Assembly: GCA_035550735.1 (NCBI GenBank)
Contig: DASZOM010000019.1
Span: forward strand, 1-14,849
From: JANQRA01 sp035550735
GTDB lineage: Bacteria; Actinomycetota; Acidimicrobiia; Spongiisociales; ZC4RG35
Direction of reading: 5' to 3'
Length of the DNA stretch: 14,849 bases
The translations under genes and the position numbers were made by a program. Below are positions 6,537 to 12,908 of this stretch, one piece after another. Numbering within the stretch: the stretch's first letter is position 1; the number at the start of each line of letters is the position of its first letter. The notes beneath the pieces are model-generated. The model ran no database searches. It was not told the origin of the DNA and saw nothing but the letters and a program-made list of their open reading frames with translations.

Positions 6537-7394
6537 GTGCCTGACTTCGGCGTGGTCGAGATCGGCGGGACCAAGGTCGACATGGCGGTCGGCACCTCGC
6601 CCGACGACGTGACCCCGTCCCGGATCGCCACCACCACCCCCGAGGAAACCCTCGGCGCAGTGATCGGCTATTTCGCCGATGTGGAGCTGGCCGCGGTCGG
6701 CGTCGCCAGCTTCGGCCCGCTCGACCTCGACCCCGCCAGCCCGCATTACGGGACCATGACGACCACACCCAAGGTGGGGTGGTCGGGCACACCCATCCTG
6801 CCGACCCTGGCGACTGCCATCCACGCCCCCATCGGGCTCGACACGGACGTCAATGGTGCGGCTCTCGGAGAGGGAAGGTGGGGAGCCGCCCAGGGCATGA
6901 GTCGTTTCGCCTACATGACGGTGGGCACCGGGATCGGAGTCGGGGTCGTCGTGGATGAGACGCTGCTCACCGGGAACACCCATCCCGAGGCGGGTCACAT
7001 GATCGTGGGAAGGCTCGACGGGGATCCGTATCCGGGCAACTGCCCCTTCCATGGCGACTGTCTCGAAGGGCTGGCGTCAGGCCCGGCGCTCGAAGCCAGG
7101 TTCGGGGAATCTGCGACCTGGGCCGGCGACGATCGGGTGCTCGGTCTCGCCGCCGACTACGTGGCTCGCGGGCTGAGGAATCTCCTCTACGCCGCCGCCC
7201 CCGAGCGAATTGTCGTCGGGGGTGGTGTCTCCAAGCTCCCCGGCTTCCACGAGAGGGTGCGGTACACCCTCGGGGAGCTACTTGCCGGCTATCCGGGCGA
7301 ACCGGATCTCGAGCTGCTCGTCAGCCGTCCCGGGCTCGGGGACCTTTCCGGCCTCGCCGGTGCCCTGGTCCTGGCCGAGCGAGCCCTCGGCTAG
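6537..7394 (+). CDS. ROK-family sugar kinase, fructokinase-like
   Basis: A 285-residue ATP-dependent sugar kinase. EIGGTK (8-13) is the first phosphate motif; glutamate at its first position, as in fructokinases such as B. subtilis YdhR, replaces the Asp of most ROK kinases. The catalytic Asp is D104 in LDTDVNGAALGE. VGTGIGVGVVVD (129-140) is the second phosphate loop. The zinc site is H154 in THPEAGH, then C169, H172 and C175 in NCPFHGDCLEGLASGPA, the fructokinase-type signature. IVVGGGVS (225-232) is the adenosine motif. The start is GTG at 6537. The 3' end converges on the ligase and both stops lie in one CTAG. It sits between two NHEJ genes without an obvious functional link. Fructose specificity is inferred from motifs. 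Confidence 0.9.
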   Translation: MPDFGVVEIGGTKVDMAVGTSPDDVTPSRIATTTPEETLGAVIGYFADVELAAVGVASFGPLDLDPASPHYGTMTTTPKVGWSGTPILPTLATAIHAPIGLDTDVNGAALGEGRWGAAQGMSRFAYMTVGTGIGVGVVVDETLLTGNTHPEAGHMIVGRLDGDPYPGNCPFHGDCLEGLASGPALEARFGESATWAGDDRVLGLAADYVARGLRNLLYAAAPERIVVGGGVSKLPGFHERVRYTLGELLAGYPGEPDLELLVSRPGLGDLSGLAGALVLAERALG

Positions 7395-8329
7395 CCCGGG
7401 CCCTCCTCATCCCAGGTCACCGTCTCCGGATCGGCGATCTCCAATCCCTTGTAGACGGGAGCCCGAAGGTGGTGATCGTGGGTCCACTCCTTGTACTCGA
7501 CGTTGACGACGATCGCCGGCTCCACCCACACCGGTCTCCCCGGGGCGTTCACCGAGTTGATGAAGGGGCTGGAGTCACGCTCGATCTGGGTGAGAACCTG
7601 ATGGAATGCACGCAGCGACGCCTCGGTGAAGCCGGAGCCGACCGCGCCGATCCAGCGCAGCCCCCGCGGCTCGTAGAGACCCACCAGCAGCGAGCCGAAC
7701 GTGGCCGCTCTTCCCCTGTCCCCCTCGAAATAGCCACCCACCACGGCCCGCAGGGTGTGACGGATCGAGATCTTCCTCCAGTCTTCGGACCGTCGTCCCG
7801 GGTGGTATCGAGAGCCGAGCCGCTTGGCCACGATGCCCTCGATACCCTGCTCCAGGACGGCGCCATGGAGACTGGTCCCCCAGGTCGGTGTGGGCTCGGG
7901 AACGATCATCGGAGGTGCCAGCTCCAACGACTCGAGCAACTGACGACGCTCCTCGTAGGGCAGATGTGTCACGTCTGCACCGTGGAAGAGGACGTCGAAG
8001 ACCACCAGGTTGACTCCTACCTTGGCTCCTGTGCCCTGGCCGCCGAACCCGGTGCGACGCTGTAGGAGGGAGAAGGAGGGACGGCCCAGGTCGTCGAACG
8101 CGACGATCTCTCCGTCGACAACCACGCCGTCGGGGATCTCCAAGGACTTGACCTCGGGGAAGGGGCCGGAGAGGTCGAGCCCGCGTCGGGAGCGGGCACG
8201 CACGATCCCGCGCTCGGCGCCCACCACCGCCCGATAGCCGTCCCATTTGATCTCGAACCACCACCCCTCGTCGTCGAAGGGCGCGTCCCGTCTGCTGGCC
8301 AGCATCGGCTCGTACTCGGGGAGCCTCAC
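7391..8329 (-). CDS. ATP-dependent DNA ligase (LigD ligase-domain / LigC type)
   Basis: A 312-residue ligase made of the adenylation domain (about 1-190) and OB-fold (about 195-300). Motif I is EIKWDGYR with adenylated K28; motif III is VVVDGEIVAFD (69-79); IIIa is VNLVVFDVLF (106-115); motif IV is EGIVAKR (164-170); motif V is DWRKISIR (183-190). In motif V the second lysine of the usual WxKxK is Ser188. It seals nicks and, with Ku, probably performs end joining. The start is GTG at 8329, whose GTGA overlaps the stop of the YqeY gene, so translation is coupled. Polymerase and nuclease domains of full LigD are absent; the gene is a stand-alone ligase. It is the last gene of the GDPD-YqeY-ligase unit. 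Confidence 0.93.
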   Translation of the reverse strand: MRLPEYEPMLASRRDAPFDDEGWWFEIKWDGYRAVVGAERGIVRARSRRGLDLSGPFPEVKSLEIPDGVVVDGEIVAFDDLGRPSFSLLQRRTGFGGQGTGAKVGVNLVVFDVLFHGADVTHLPYEERRQLLESLELAPPMIVPEPTPTWGTSLHGAVLEQGIEGIVAKRLGSRYHPGRRSEDWRKISIRHTLRAVVGGYFEGDRGRAATFGSLLVGLYEPRGLRWIGAVGSGFTEASLRAFHQVLTQIERDSSPFINSVNAPGRPVWVEPAIVVNVEYKEWTHDHHLRAPVYKGLEIADPETVTWDEEGPG

Positions 8330-8790
8330 CCGGAGCTCAATTCCTCCCTCACCAGACGGTTGACCATCCCGCCGTCGAGAGCGTCACCCTGGGTCTTCAT
8401 CAGATGGCCGGTCACCCGCCCCGCCGCCTTGTCGTCGCCGGCGACGCCCAACTCCTCGATGGCGGCGCGGACCAGACGCCTGGTCTCTTCCTCGCTCGCC
8501 TTCTTGGGGAGCCAGCGGGACAGATAGTCCACCTCGAACCCGAGTTTGGCCGCCATCTTCTCCCCGCGCTCCCCGATGTCCAGGTACTCAGAGCGTGCCT
8601 TGTCCATCTTCTTCACATAGGAGGCGATGACTCGCTGGTAGAAGCCGTCGTCGGCGACACCGTTGAAATCAGGCGCGGTGCGAGCGGTGGCGATCTCGGT
8701 CTGGACCTGGCGGATGGCATCACGACGCAGGACGTCCTTGGCCCTCATCGCGTCCTTCAGCTCGTCGGCCAGCTCTTGCCCGATGCTCAT
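8326..8790 (-). CDS. GatB/YqeY domain protein
   Basis: A 154-residue protein of the YqeY family, related to the tail domain of the GatB amidotransferase subunit. The N-terminal half has the family pattern ELKDAMRAKDVLRRDAIRQVQTEI and YVKKMDKARSEYLDIGERGE; the C-terminal half has YLPxx-like LSRWLPKKASEEE, AIEELGV and GRVTGHLMK. Length is typical. The ATG at 8790 overlaps the GDPD stop (ATGA), and AAGGTG lies 4 nt upstream. The stop overlaps the ligase start. YqeY proteins are thought to bind tRNA or act near aminoacyl-tRNA, but the function is unproven. The neighbouring ligase and GDPD give no clear hint. Confidence 0.9.
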   Translation of the reverse strand: MSIGQELADELKDAMRAKDVLRRDAIRQVQTEIATARTAPDFNGVADDGFYQRVIASYVKKMDKARSEYLDIGERGEKMAAKLGFEVDYLSRWLPKKASEEETRRLVRAAIEELGVAGDDKAAGRVTGHLMKTQGDALDGGMVNRLVREELSSG

Positions 8791-9473
8791 GTCGCACCTT
8801 GTCCCGTGTTCGTGATCCGCCCCGGATCGTCGGTAATGATGCCCGTCACCCCGAGCTCGGCCAACTCCCGGGCCCGCCGCGGGTCATTCACGATCCAGGG
8901 AAACACGGACAGGTCGCCGCTCATCGCCTCCGTGATCTGGGATTCGTGGGGAACCAATGCGGTGTGGCCGGCGTCTAAGCAATGTTTGACAGCCTCGACA
9001 AGGGCAATGGGGGCCTTTGTGACCAGACCGGTGGCCACCTCGGGGAAGACCCGACGCACCAACGCCAGGGTCTCCGGATTGAAGCTGGTGACCAGATCGC
9101 CAGGCCGAGCCCGATCCGCCGTCTCCAGGGCAATGCGGTGGTCGGGCTCGAATCCGGTCTCGAAAGCCAAGTTCTTCACTTCGAGCTGCACCCGGGTTGC
9201 CGGCAGCGCGGCGAGGGCCTCGTCGAGGAGAACCGGGTGATGACCGCCACCCAGGTCCAGCTCGGCGAGTGCCGACCAGGGTGTCGTGGCGACGGGATGA
9301 CCGGCGAGAACGGGGTCGTGTGACAGGACGAGCCTGCCGTCCCCGCACCTGCGGACATCCACCTCGACACCGTCGATGAGGTCGGCGGCGGCCATCAGCC
9401 CTGCCAGGGTGTTGTCGGGGAATCGGGCAGGCCAGCCGCGATGACCGATGACCAGCAGCCGGGCCTCAGCCAT
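8787..9473 (-). CDS. Glycerophosphodiester phosphodiesterase
   Basis: A 228-residue cytoplasmic GDPD (UgpQ-like) that cleaves glycerophosphodiesters to glycerol 3-phosphate and an alcohol. HRGWPARFPDNTLAG (11-25) carries the catalytic H11-R12; EVDV (37-40) gives the metal-binding Glu/Asp pair; SHDP (51-54) gives the second catalytic His; E98 in LEVKN is a further metal ligand. No signal peptide is seen. Length matches bacterial GDPDs. The start is ATG at 9473 without a clear ribosome site. It heads the leftward unit and is divergent from whiB, with 131 nt between them. No glycerol 3-phosphate transporter is nearby. Confidence 0.94.
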   Translation of the reverse strand: MAEARLLVIGHRGWPARFPDNTLAGLMAAADLIDGVEVDVRRCGDGRLVLSHDPVLAGHPVATTPWSALAELDLGGGHHPVLLDEALAALPATRVQLEVKNLAFETGFEPDHRIALETADRARPGDLVTSFNPETLALVRRVFPEVATGLVTKAPIALVEAVKHCLDAGHTALVPHESQITEAMSGDLSVFPWIVNDPRRARELAELGVTGIITDDPGRITNTGQGAT

Positions 9474-9493
9474 CGGTCGATCCGAGAAATCCG

Positions 9494-9522
9494 TTTACAA
9501 GCCCCCGAGACGCAGTTACATT
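9494..9522 (+). promoter_or_regulatory. whiB promoter, sigma70-like
   Basis: TTTACA (9494-9499) and TACATT (9517-9522) are separated by 17 bp, the best promoter match in the window. Transcription would start near 9529, leaving a leader of about 75 nt that contains the CRP-like palindrome. Confidence 0.55.
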
Positions 9523-9574
9523 TCGTGGCGGAATTTTCCCCACGCATCTCCGGGAGTGTCTGCTGACGGGATGC

Positions 9575-9592
9575 TTGTGAAAAAGATCACAA
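9575..9592. promoter_or_regulatory. Perfect CRP/FNR-family operator (TGTGA-N6-TCACA)
   Basis: TTGTGA at 9575-9580 and TCACAA at 9587-9592 form a perfect inverted repeat with a 6-bp spacer (AAAAGA). The core TGTGA-N6-TCACA equals the CRP consensus. It ends 12 nt before the whiB ATG, downstream of the candidate promoter, a position suited to repression. CRP control of a whiB gene is known for M. tuberculosis whiB1. The regulator itself is not in this window. Confidence 0.6.
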
Positions 9593-9604
9593 AGTAAGGT
9601 AAGC

Positions 9605-9883
9605 ATGACCCTCACAACCATCACCACGGATTGGCGAGATCTGGCAGAGTGCCGGGACTCCGAGCCGTCCCTCTTCTTCCCCGTGGGGACCACCGGTCCC
9701 GCCGTCGAGCAGATCGACGCCGCGGTCGCTATTTGCAACACCTGCATGGTGCGCGAAGACTGCCTGCAATACGCCCTGGAGACCAATCAGGAGTCGGGCG
9801 TCTGGGGCGGGTACGCCGAAGAGGATCGCCGGCGACTTCGCAAGCGCTGGCTCGCCGAGCGTCGGCGTCGCTCCGTGGTCTGA
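9605..9883 (+). CDS. WhiB-family [4Fe-4S] transcription factor
   Basis: A 92-residue actinobacterial regulator. The four cluster cysteines are C16, C44, C47 and C53 (C-x27-C-x2-C-x5-C). GVWGG (65-69) is the WhiB turn, and the C-terminus RRRLRKRWLAERRRRS is the basic DNA-contact region. The family binds a nitric oxide- and oxygen-sensitive iron-sulfur cluster and partners with the primary sigma factor. The start is ATG at 9605; AAGG lies 5 nt upstream, inside GTAAGGTAAGC. Length and composition resemble WhiB1/WhiB2-type proteins, but a subclass cannot be fixed by eye. A CRP-like palindrome ends 12 nt before the start, and a strong hairpin follows the stop, so it is probably monocistronic. Confidence 0.96.
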   Translation: MTLTTITTDWRDLAECRDSEPSLFFPVGTTGPAVEQIDAAVAICNTCMVREDCLQYALETNQESGVWGGYAEEDRRRLRKRWLAERRRRSVV

Positions 9884-9905
9884 CCCGGAGCCAATCGAAT
9901 GTTGG

Positions 9906-9930
9906 GAGAGACGCCTGTCGGGCGTCTCTC
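9906..9930 (+). terminator. Hairpin terminator after whiB
   Basis: GAGAGACGCC (9906-9915) pairs perfectly with GGCGTCTCTC (9921-9930) around TGTCG. No T-tract follows, as is common in high-GC actinobacteria. It lies 22 nt after the whiB stop and 24 nt beyond the 3' end of the convergent DUF3107 gene, so it may serve both. Confidence 0.75.
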
Positions 9931-9954
9931 TCGCGTCGGGCCCGCCAGACCGGC

Positions 9955-10182
9955 TCAGACCGCCGGGGCGAAGCCCACCGTGTGACCCAGTTCCGCGTCC
10001 TCCATCTCGATGAAGGCGACGCTGCGGGCGGGGATCCCCACCGTGCGGCCCTTGCTGTCGGTGAACCAGCCGAGACCGCCTTCGGAGACGGCCTTTTCGA
10101 TCTCGCCCTTGAATGACTCGGGGTCGTCGATCTCGATCTCCAGGAGCTTGTCGGTGGTGCTGATTCCGATACGGACCTTCAT
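9955..10182 (-). CDS. DUF3107 family protein
   Basis: A 75-residue protein, MKVRIGISTTDKLLEIEIDDPESF near the start, then a helix with EIEKAVSEG, GLGWFTDSKGRTVGIPARSVAFIEME, ending TVGFAPAV. This strand-helix-strand layout, with the 'l.D.kGr.v.iPa..iayvE.g' block and final VGF, is typical of DUF3107, found in actinobacteria. Function is unknown. The ATG at 10182 is preceded 6 nt upstream by TACGAT, fitting a leaderless transcript, with no ribosome site. It is convergent with whiB and divergent from the LysM gene. Confidence 0.8.
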   Translation of the reverse strand: MKVRIGISTTDKLLEIEIDDPESFKGEIEKAVSEGGLGWFTDSKGRTVGIPARSVAFIEMEDAELGHTVGFAPAV

Positions 10183-10245
10183 GGCGTGATCGTAACCCCA
10201 ACCGACCCTCTTCCCTCGGAGGTGCGCCCGTCATAGGTTCCCAAC
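10183..10245. promoter_or_regulatory. Divergent leaderless promoters, DUF3107 / LysM gene
   Basis: On the minus strand TACGAT (10194-10189) ends 6 nt before the DUF3107 ATG. On the + strand TAGGTT (10234-10239) ends 6 nt before the LysM ATG. Both fit the TANNNT pattern of leaderless actinobacterial promoters, and neither gene shows a ribosome site at the right distance. Confidence 0.5.
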
Positions 10246-10557
10246 ATGGGACGCGCGATGCTGATCGTGACCCTGGTGGGACTGGCGATGGCCAGCGGGG
10301 TGGCGTCTGCCTCGCCGGCCGACACGGTGCGTCACCCGCTGGGGACACCAGCCCAGGCTCAGGTGGCGACTGTCGTCGTCGAGAGGGGCGACCATCTCTG
10401 GAAGATCTCGGCCCACCATCTCGACCCCGGGGTGCCCATCGCCCCCTATTGGCGTGACGTGATCGAGGTCAACCTGCCGAGGCTCCGCTCCGGTGACCCC
10501 GACCTCATCTACCCGGGCGAAGTGGTCGAGCTGCCGCCGGTCAACGAACAGCCGTGA
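10246..10557 (+). CDS. Small secreted LysM domain protein
   Basis: A 103-residue protein with an N-terminal signal-like hydrophobic segment (about 5-22, MLIVTLVGLAMASGVASAS) and likely cleavage after the ASA at about 20-22. One LysM domain follows (about 43-98): VVVERGDHLWKISAHHL, WRDVIEVNLPRL, DLIYPGEVVELPP. LysM domains bind N-acetylglucosamine in peptidoglycan. There is no catalytic domain, so it is a wall-binding protein of unknown role. A TAGGTT box lies 6 nt before the ATG. The 3' end overlaps the convergent dehydrogenase gene by 17 nt. Confidence 0.85.
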   Translation: MGRAMLIVTLVGLAMASGVASASPADTVRHPLGTPAQAQVATVVVERGDHLWKISAHHLDPGVPIAPYWRDVIEVNLPRLRSGDPDLIYPGEVVELPPVNEQP

Positions 10558-11884
10558 ACTTGTACACGGCGCCCTCGTACGTGGTGACGTAGAGCTCGCC
10601 GTGTCCGTCGAGACCGAAGCTGGTGATCGATCCGACCGGACCGCCCAGATCCTCGGTCCAATCCCGCGCCTCTGTGACCTGGCCGTTCACGTACTTGAAG
10701 CCGCGGATCCACTGCCTCACCCAGTCCGAGTAGAAGTAGGTGCCCGCCAGCTCGGGGATCTCCGCACCTCTGTACACGTACCCACCGGTGATGGAGAGCC
10801 CTTCCTCGTGGGTGTAGGTGATCACCGGCGACGTGTAGTCGGCGGCGTCGCAGTCCTGGAGGTGGAAACAGCGTGTCCCTTCCATGTCCGACCACCCGAA
10901 GTTGTATCCGCCCGGTGAGAGGGGCACCACGTTCACCTCTTCCTGGTCGGCGTGCCCGACGTCGGCGACGTAGACCAGACCGTCGACCTCGTCGATGGTG
11001 AAGCGCCACGGGTTGCGCAACCCGTATGCCCAGACATCAGCCATCCCCCCGCCGTCGACGAACGGGTTGTCCGGCGGGATGGCGTAGGGATCGCCGTTGT
11101 CGACGTCGATGCGGACGATGGTGCCGTAGGGCGTGTTGGGGTCCTGGCCCTGGTCCCGGCTGTCGGCACCGTCGCCCATCGAGACCCACAGATAGCCGTC
11201 CGGGCCGAACTCGACGTTGCCTGCGTAATGACGGATGTCGGTGGAGCCCTCGGGCTGGGGATACTCGAAGATGATCTGTTCCGACGCCGGATCGGCGATG
11301 TTGGGATCGGTGGCCGAGACGGTGAACTCGGACAGCTGGCGATTGCCCCCCTTGTCGGTGAAGTAGACGTAGAACTTCCCGTTGTTGGCGTAGTCGGGGT
11401 GAAAGGCGAGCCCGAGCATCCCCTGCTCGATCCCACCTGCGAGCACCTGATCGGTGAGGTCGAGGAAGGCCGGGTCGAGCATGGTCCGGCTGTCGTCGAG
11501 GATCCGGATCACCCCGACCCTCTGCACGACGAACAGCCGGTCGTCACCTGCGGGCGCGGTCACGTCGTTGGGCTGGCGGAACCCGTCGAACACCAGGTCG
11601 AGGGTCACCTCCTGCAGCGGGGCGAGGTCGGGGTTCGTGCTGCCGGGAGCGGATGTCGATCCTCCGGTGGGGGGAACGGTGGTGGAGCCGCCCACGACGG
11701 TGCTGCCCCCGGGGCCGGGGATCGTGGTAGTGGAGCCCGGAGCTCCCGATGTGCCATCGTCTGAGCCGGCGCCGAACACCCGCAGGAACAGGAACGCGAT
11801 GAGGAAGACCGCCACCAGCACCACCAGGAGGATGCGAAAGCGAGCCTGATCAGCGGATTGGGCTTCGCGGTGTCTGGCGGTCAC
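10541..11884 (-). CDS. Membrane-anchored glucose/sorbosone dehydrogenase-type beta-propeller (PQQ-dependent family)
   Basis: A 447-residue protein with a short basic N-terminus, one transmembrane helix (about 16-36), and a Ser/Thr/Gly/Pro linker (about 41-87), then a six-bladed propeller. Family motifs are FVVQRVGVIRILD, EQGMLGLAFHPDYANNGKFYVYFT (153-176), HYAGNVEFGPDGYLWVSMGDG (219-239; H219 aligns with the catalytic base of soluble aldose dehydrogenases), YGLRNPWRF (287-295) and a late GGYVYRG. Two cysteines (C339, C345) may form a disulfide, fitting an extracytoplasmic location. The start is GTG at 11884; TACAAT lies 10 nt upstream. It follows prs by 51 nt. PQQ dependence is assumed from the family; no PQQ synthesis genes are here and the substrate is unknown. 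Confidence 0.88.
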   Translation of the reverse strand: MTARHREAQSADQARFRILLVVLVAVFLIAFLFLRVFGAGSDDGTSGAPGSTTTIPGPGGSTVVGGSTTVPPTGGSTSAPGSTNPDLAPLQEVTLDLVFDGFRQPNDVTAPAGDDRLFVVQRVGVIRILDDSRTMLDPAFLDLTDQVLAGGIEQGMLGLAFHPDYANNGKFYVYFTDKGGNRQLSEFTVSATDPNIADPASEQIIFEYPQPEGSTDIRHYAGNVEFGPDGYLWVSMGDGADSRDQGQDPNTPYGTIVRIDVDNGDPYAIPPDNPFVDGGGMADVWAYGLRNPWRFTIDEVDGLVYVADVGHADQEEVNVVPLSPGGYNFGWSDMEGTRCFHLQDCDAADYTSPVITYTHEEGLSITGGYVYRGAEIPELAGTYFYSDWVRQWIRGFKYVNGQVTEARDWTEDLGGPVGSITSFGLDGHGELYVTTYEGAVYKFTAVR

Positions 11885-11935
11885 AGAGCGGGTGATTGTA
11901 TGACCCGTCTCCCCGAAAAGCCGTCTCCTCCCGGG
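11885..11935 (-). promoter_or_regulatory. Candidate promoter before the dehydrogenase gene
   Basis: TACAAT at 11900-11895, ending 10 nt before the GTG, is a good -10 box. No convincing -35 is seen. The 51-nt gap after prs also contains a 7-bp inverted repeat (TGACCCG / CGGGTCA) with a large loop, too open to call a terminator. Confidence 0.4.
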
Positions 11936-12907
11936 TCAGGCGTTCTCGCCGAGGAAGATCTCCGAGACCGAGGAGTCCATGAAGATGGCATGGAGTGTCT
12001 CGGCCAGCACCGGGGCAATGGAGAGCACCCTCACGTTGTCCAGGGCCTGGATGTCCTCGTGAACCGGCAGGGTGTTGGTGACGATCACCTCGTCGAGTGG
12101 GGCGTTCTTGATCCGATCGAGGGCAGGGTCGGAGAAGATGCCGTGGGTCGCAGCCACCCGGACGCTCCTGGCGCCGTACTCCTTGACCATCGCCGCCGCG
12201 TTGGTGACTGTGCCCGCGGTGTCGATCATGTCGTCGACGATGACCACATGACGATCGGTCACCTTTCCCGACATGGACAGGGCCTCGGAGAGATTGTGCT
12301 CCCCCGGGTCGCGCCGTTTGTAGATGAAGGCGACCGAGCCGCCGAGATGACGGGCGTAGCGCTCGGCCCGCTTCACACCACCCGCATCGGGTGACAGCAC
12401 GGCCACCTTGCCGTCCATCTTCCCCGCCAGGTAGTCGATGATGATCGGCAGGGCGGTCAGATGGTCCCAGGGCTCGGTGATGAAACCCTGGAGCTGGCCG
12501 GTGTGCAGGTCGACCGACACCAGCCGGTCGGCGCCCGCCTTGATGAACAGGTCGGCGATGAGACGGGCGGTGATCGGCTCCCGGGGAAGGACCTTCTTGT
12601 CCTGCCGCGAGTATCCGAGGAAGGGGATGACCGCGGTGATCCGCCGCGCCGACGCCCGACGCAGCGCGTCGATCGTGATCAGTTGCTCGACGATGTTGTC
12701 GTTGATCGGGGCGCAGTGGCTCTGCATGACGAAGCAGTCGGCGCCACGGACACTCTCCACTGGCCGGACGTAGATCTCCCCGTTGGCGAAGGAGGAGCGC
12801 TCCACCTTGCCCAATTGGATGCCGAGAACGTCGGCCACCTCCTCGGCGAGCTGCTCATTTGCGCCACCGGTGAAGAGCATCATCCGGTTGCGGGAGACGA
12901 TGTCCAC
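11936..12907 (-). CDS. prs: Ribose-phosphate pyrophosphokinase
   Basis: A 323-residue cytosolic enzyme making PRPP from ribose 5-phosphate and ATP, for nucleotide, histidine and tryptophan synthesis. MDIVSRNRMMLFTGGANEQLAEEVA is the family N-terminus; SSFANGEIYVRP (38-49); flexible loop GYSRQDKK (98-105); HTGQ with catalytic-site H135; KRRD (197-200); PRPP loop VVIVDDMIDTAGT (221-233). The start is GTG at 12907, one nt after the glmU stop, with AGAGGA 5 nt upstream inside glmU. An in-frame extension to 13015 lies within glmU and is rejected. Linkage to glmU is conserved across many bacteria and pairs nucleotide and cell-wall precursor supply. Confidence 0.97.
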   Translation of the reverse strand: MDIVSRNRMMLFTGGANEQLAEEVADVLGIQLGKVERSSFANGEIYVRPVESVRGADCFVMQSHCAPINDNIVEQLITIDALRRASARRITAVIPFLGYSRQDKKVLPREPITARLIADLFIKAGADRLVSVDLHTGQLQGFITEPWDHLTALPIIIDYLAGKMDGKVAVLSPDAGGVKRAERYARHLGGSVAFIYKRRDPGEHNLSEALSMSGKVTDRHVVIVDDMIDTAGTVTNAAAMVKEYGARSVRVAATHGIFSDPALDRIKNAPLDEVIVTNTLPVHEDIQALDNVRVLSIAPVLAETLHAIFMDSSVSEIFLGENA

Positions 12908-12908
12908 G

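Noticed and set aside
5367..7052. A 561-codon minus-strand open frame
   Set aside because: It runs antisense through Ku and the start of the ROK gene. The Asp/Leu/Gly/Val-rich translation is the mirror of their codon usage.
11885..11935. A rho-independent terminator after prs
   Set aside because: The only inverted repeat is 7 bp with a loop of about 20 nt and no T-tract, so it is not convincing.
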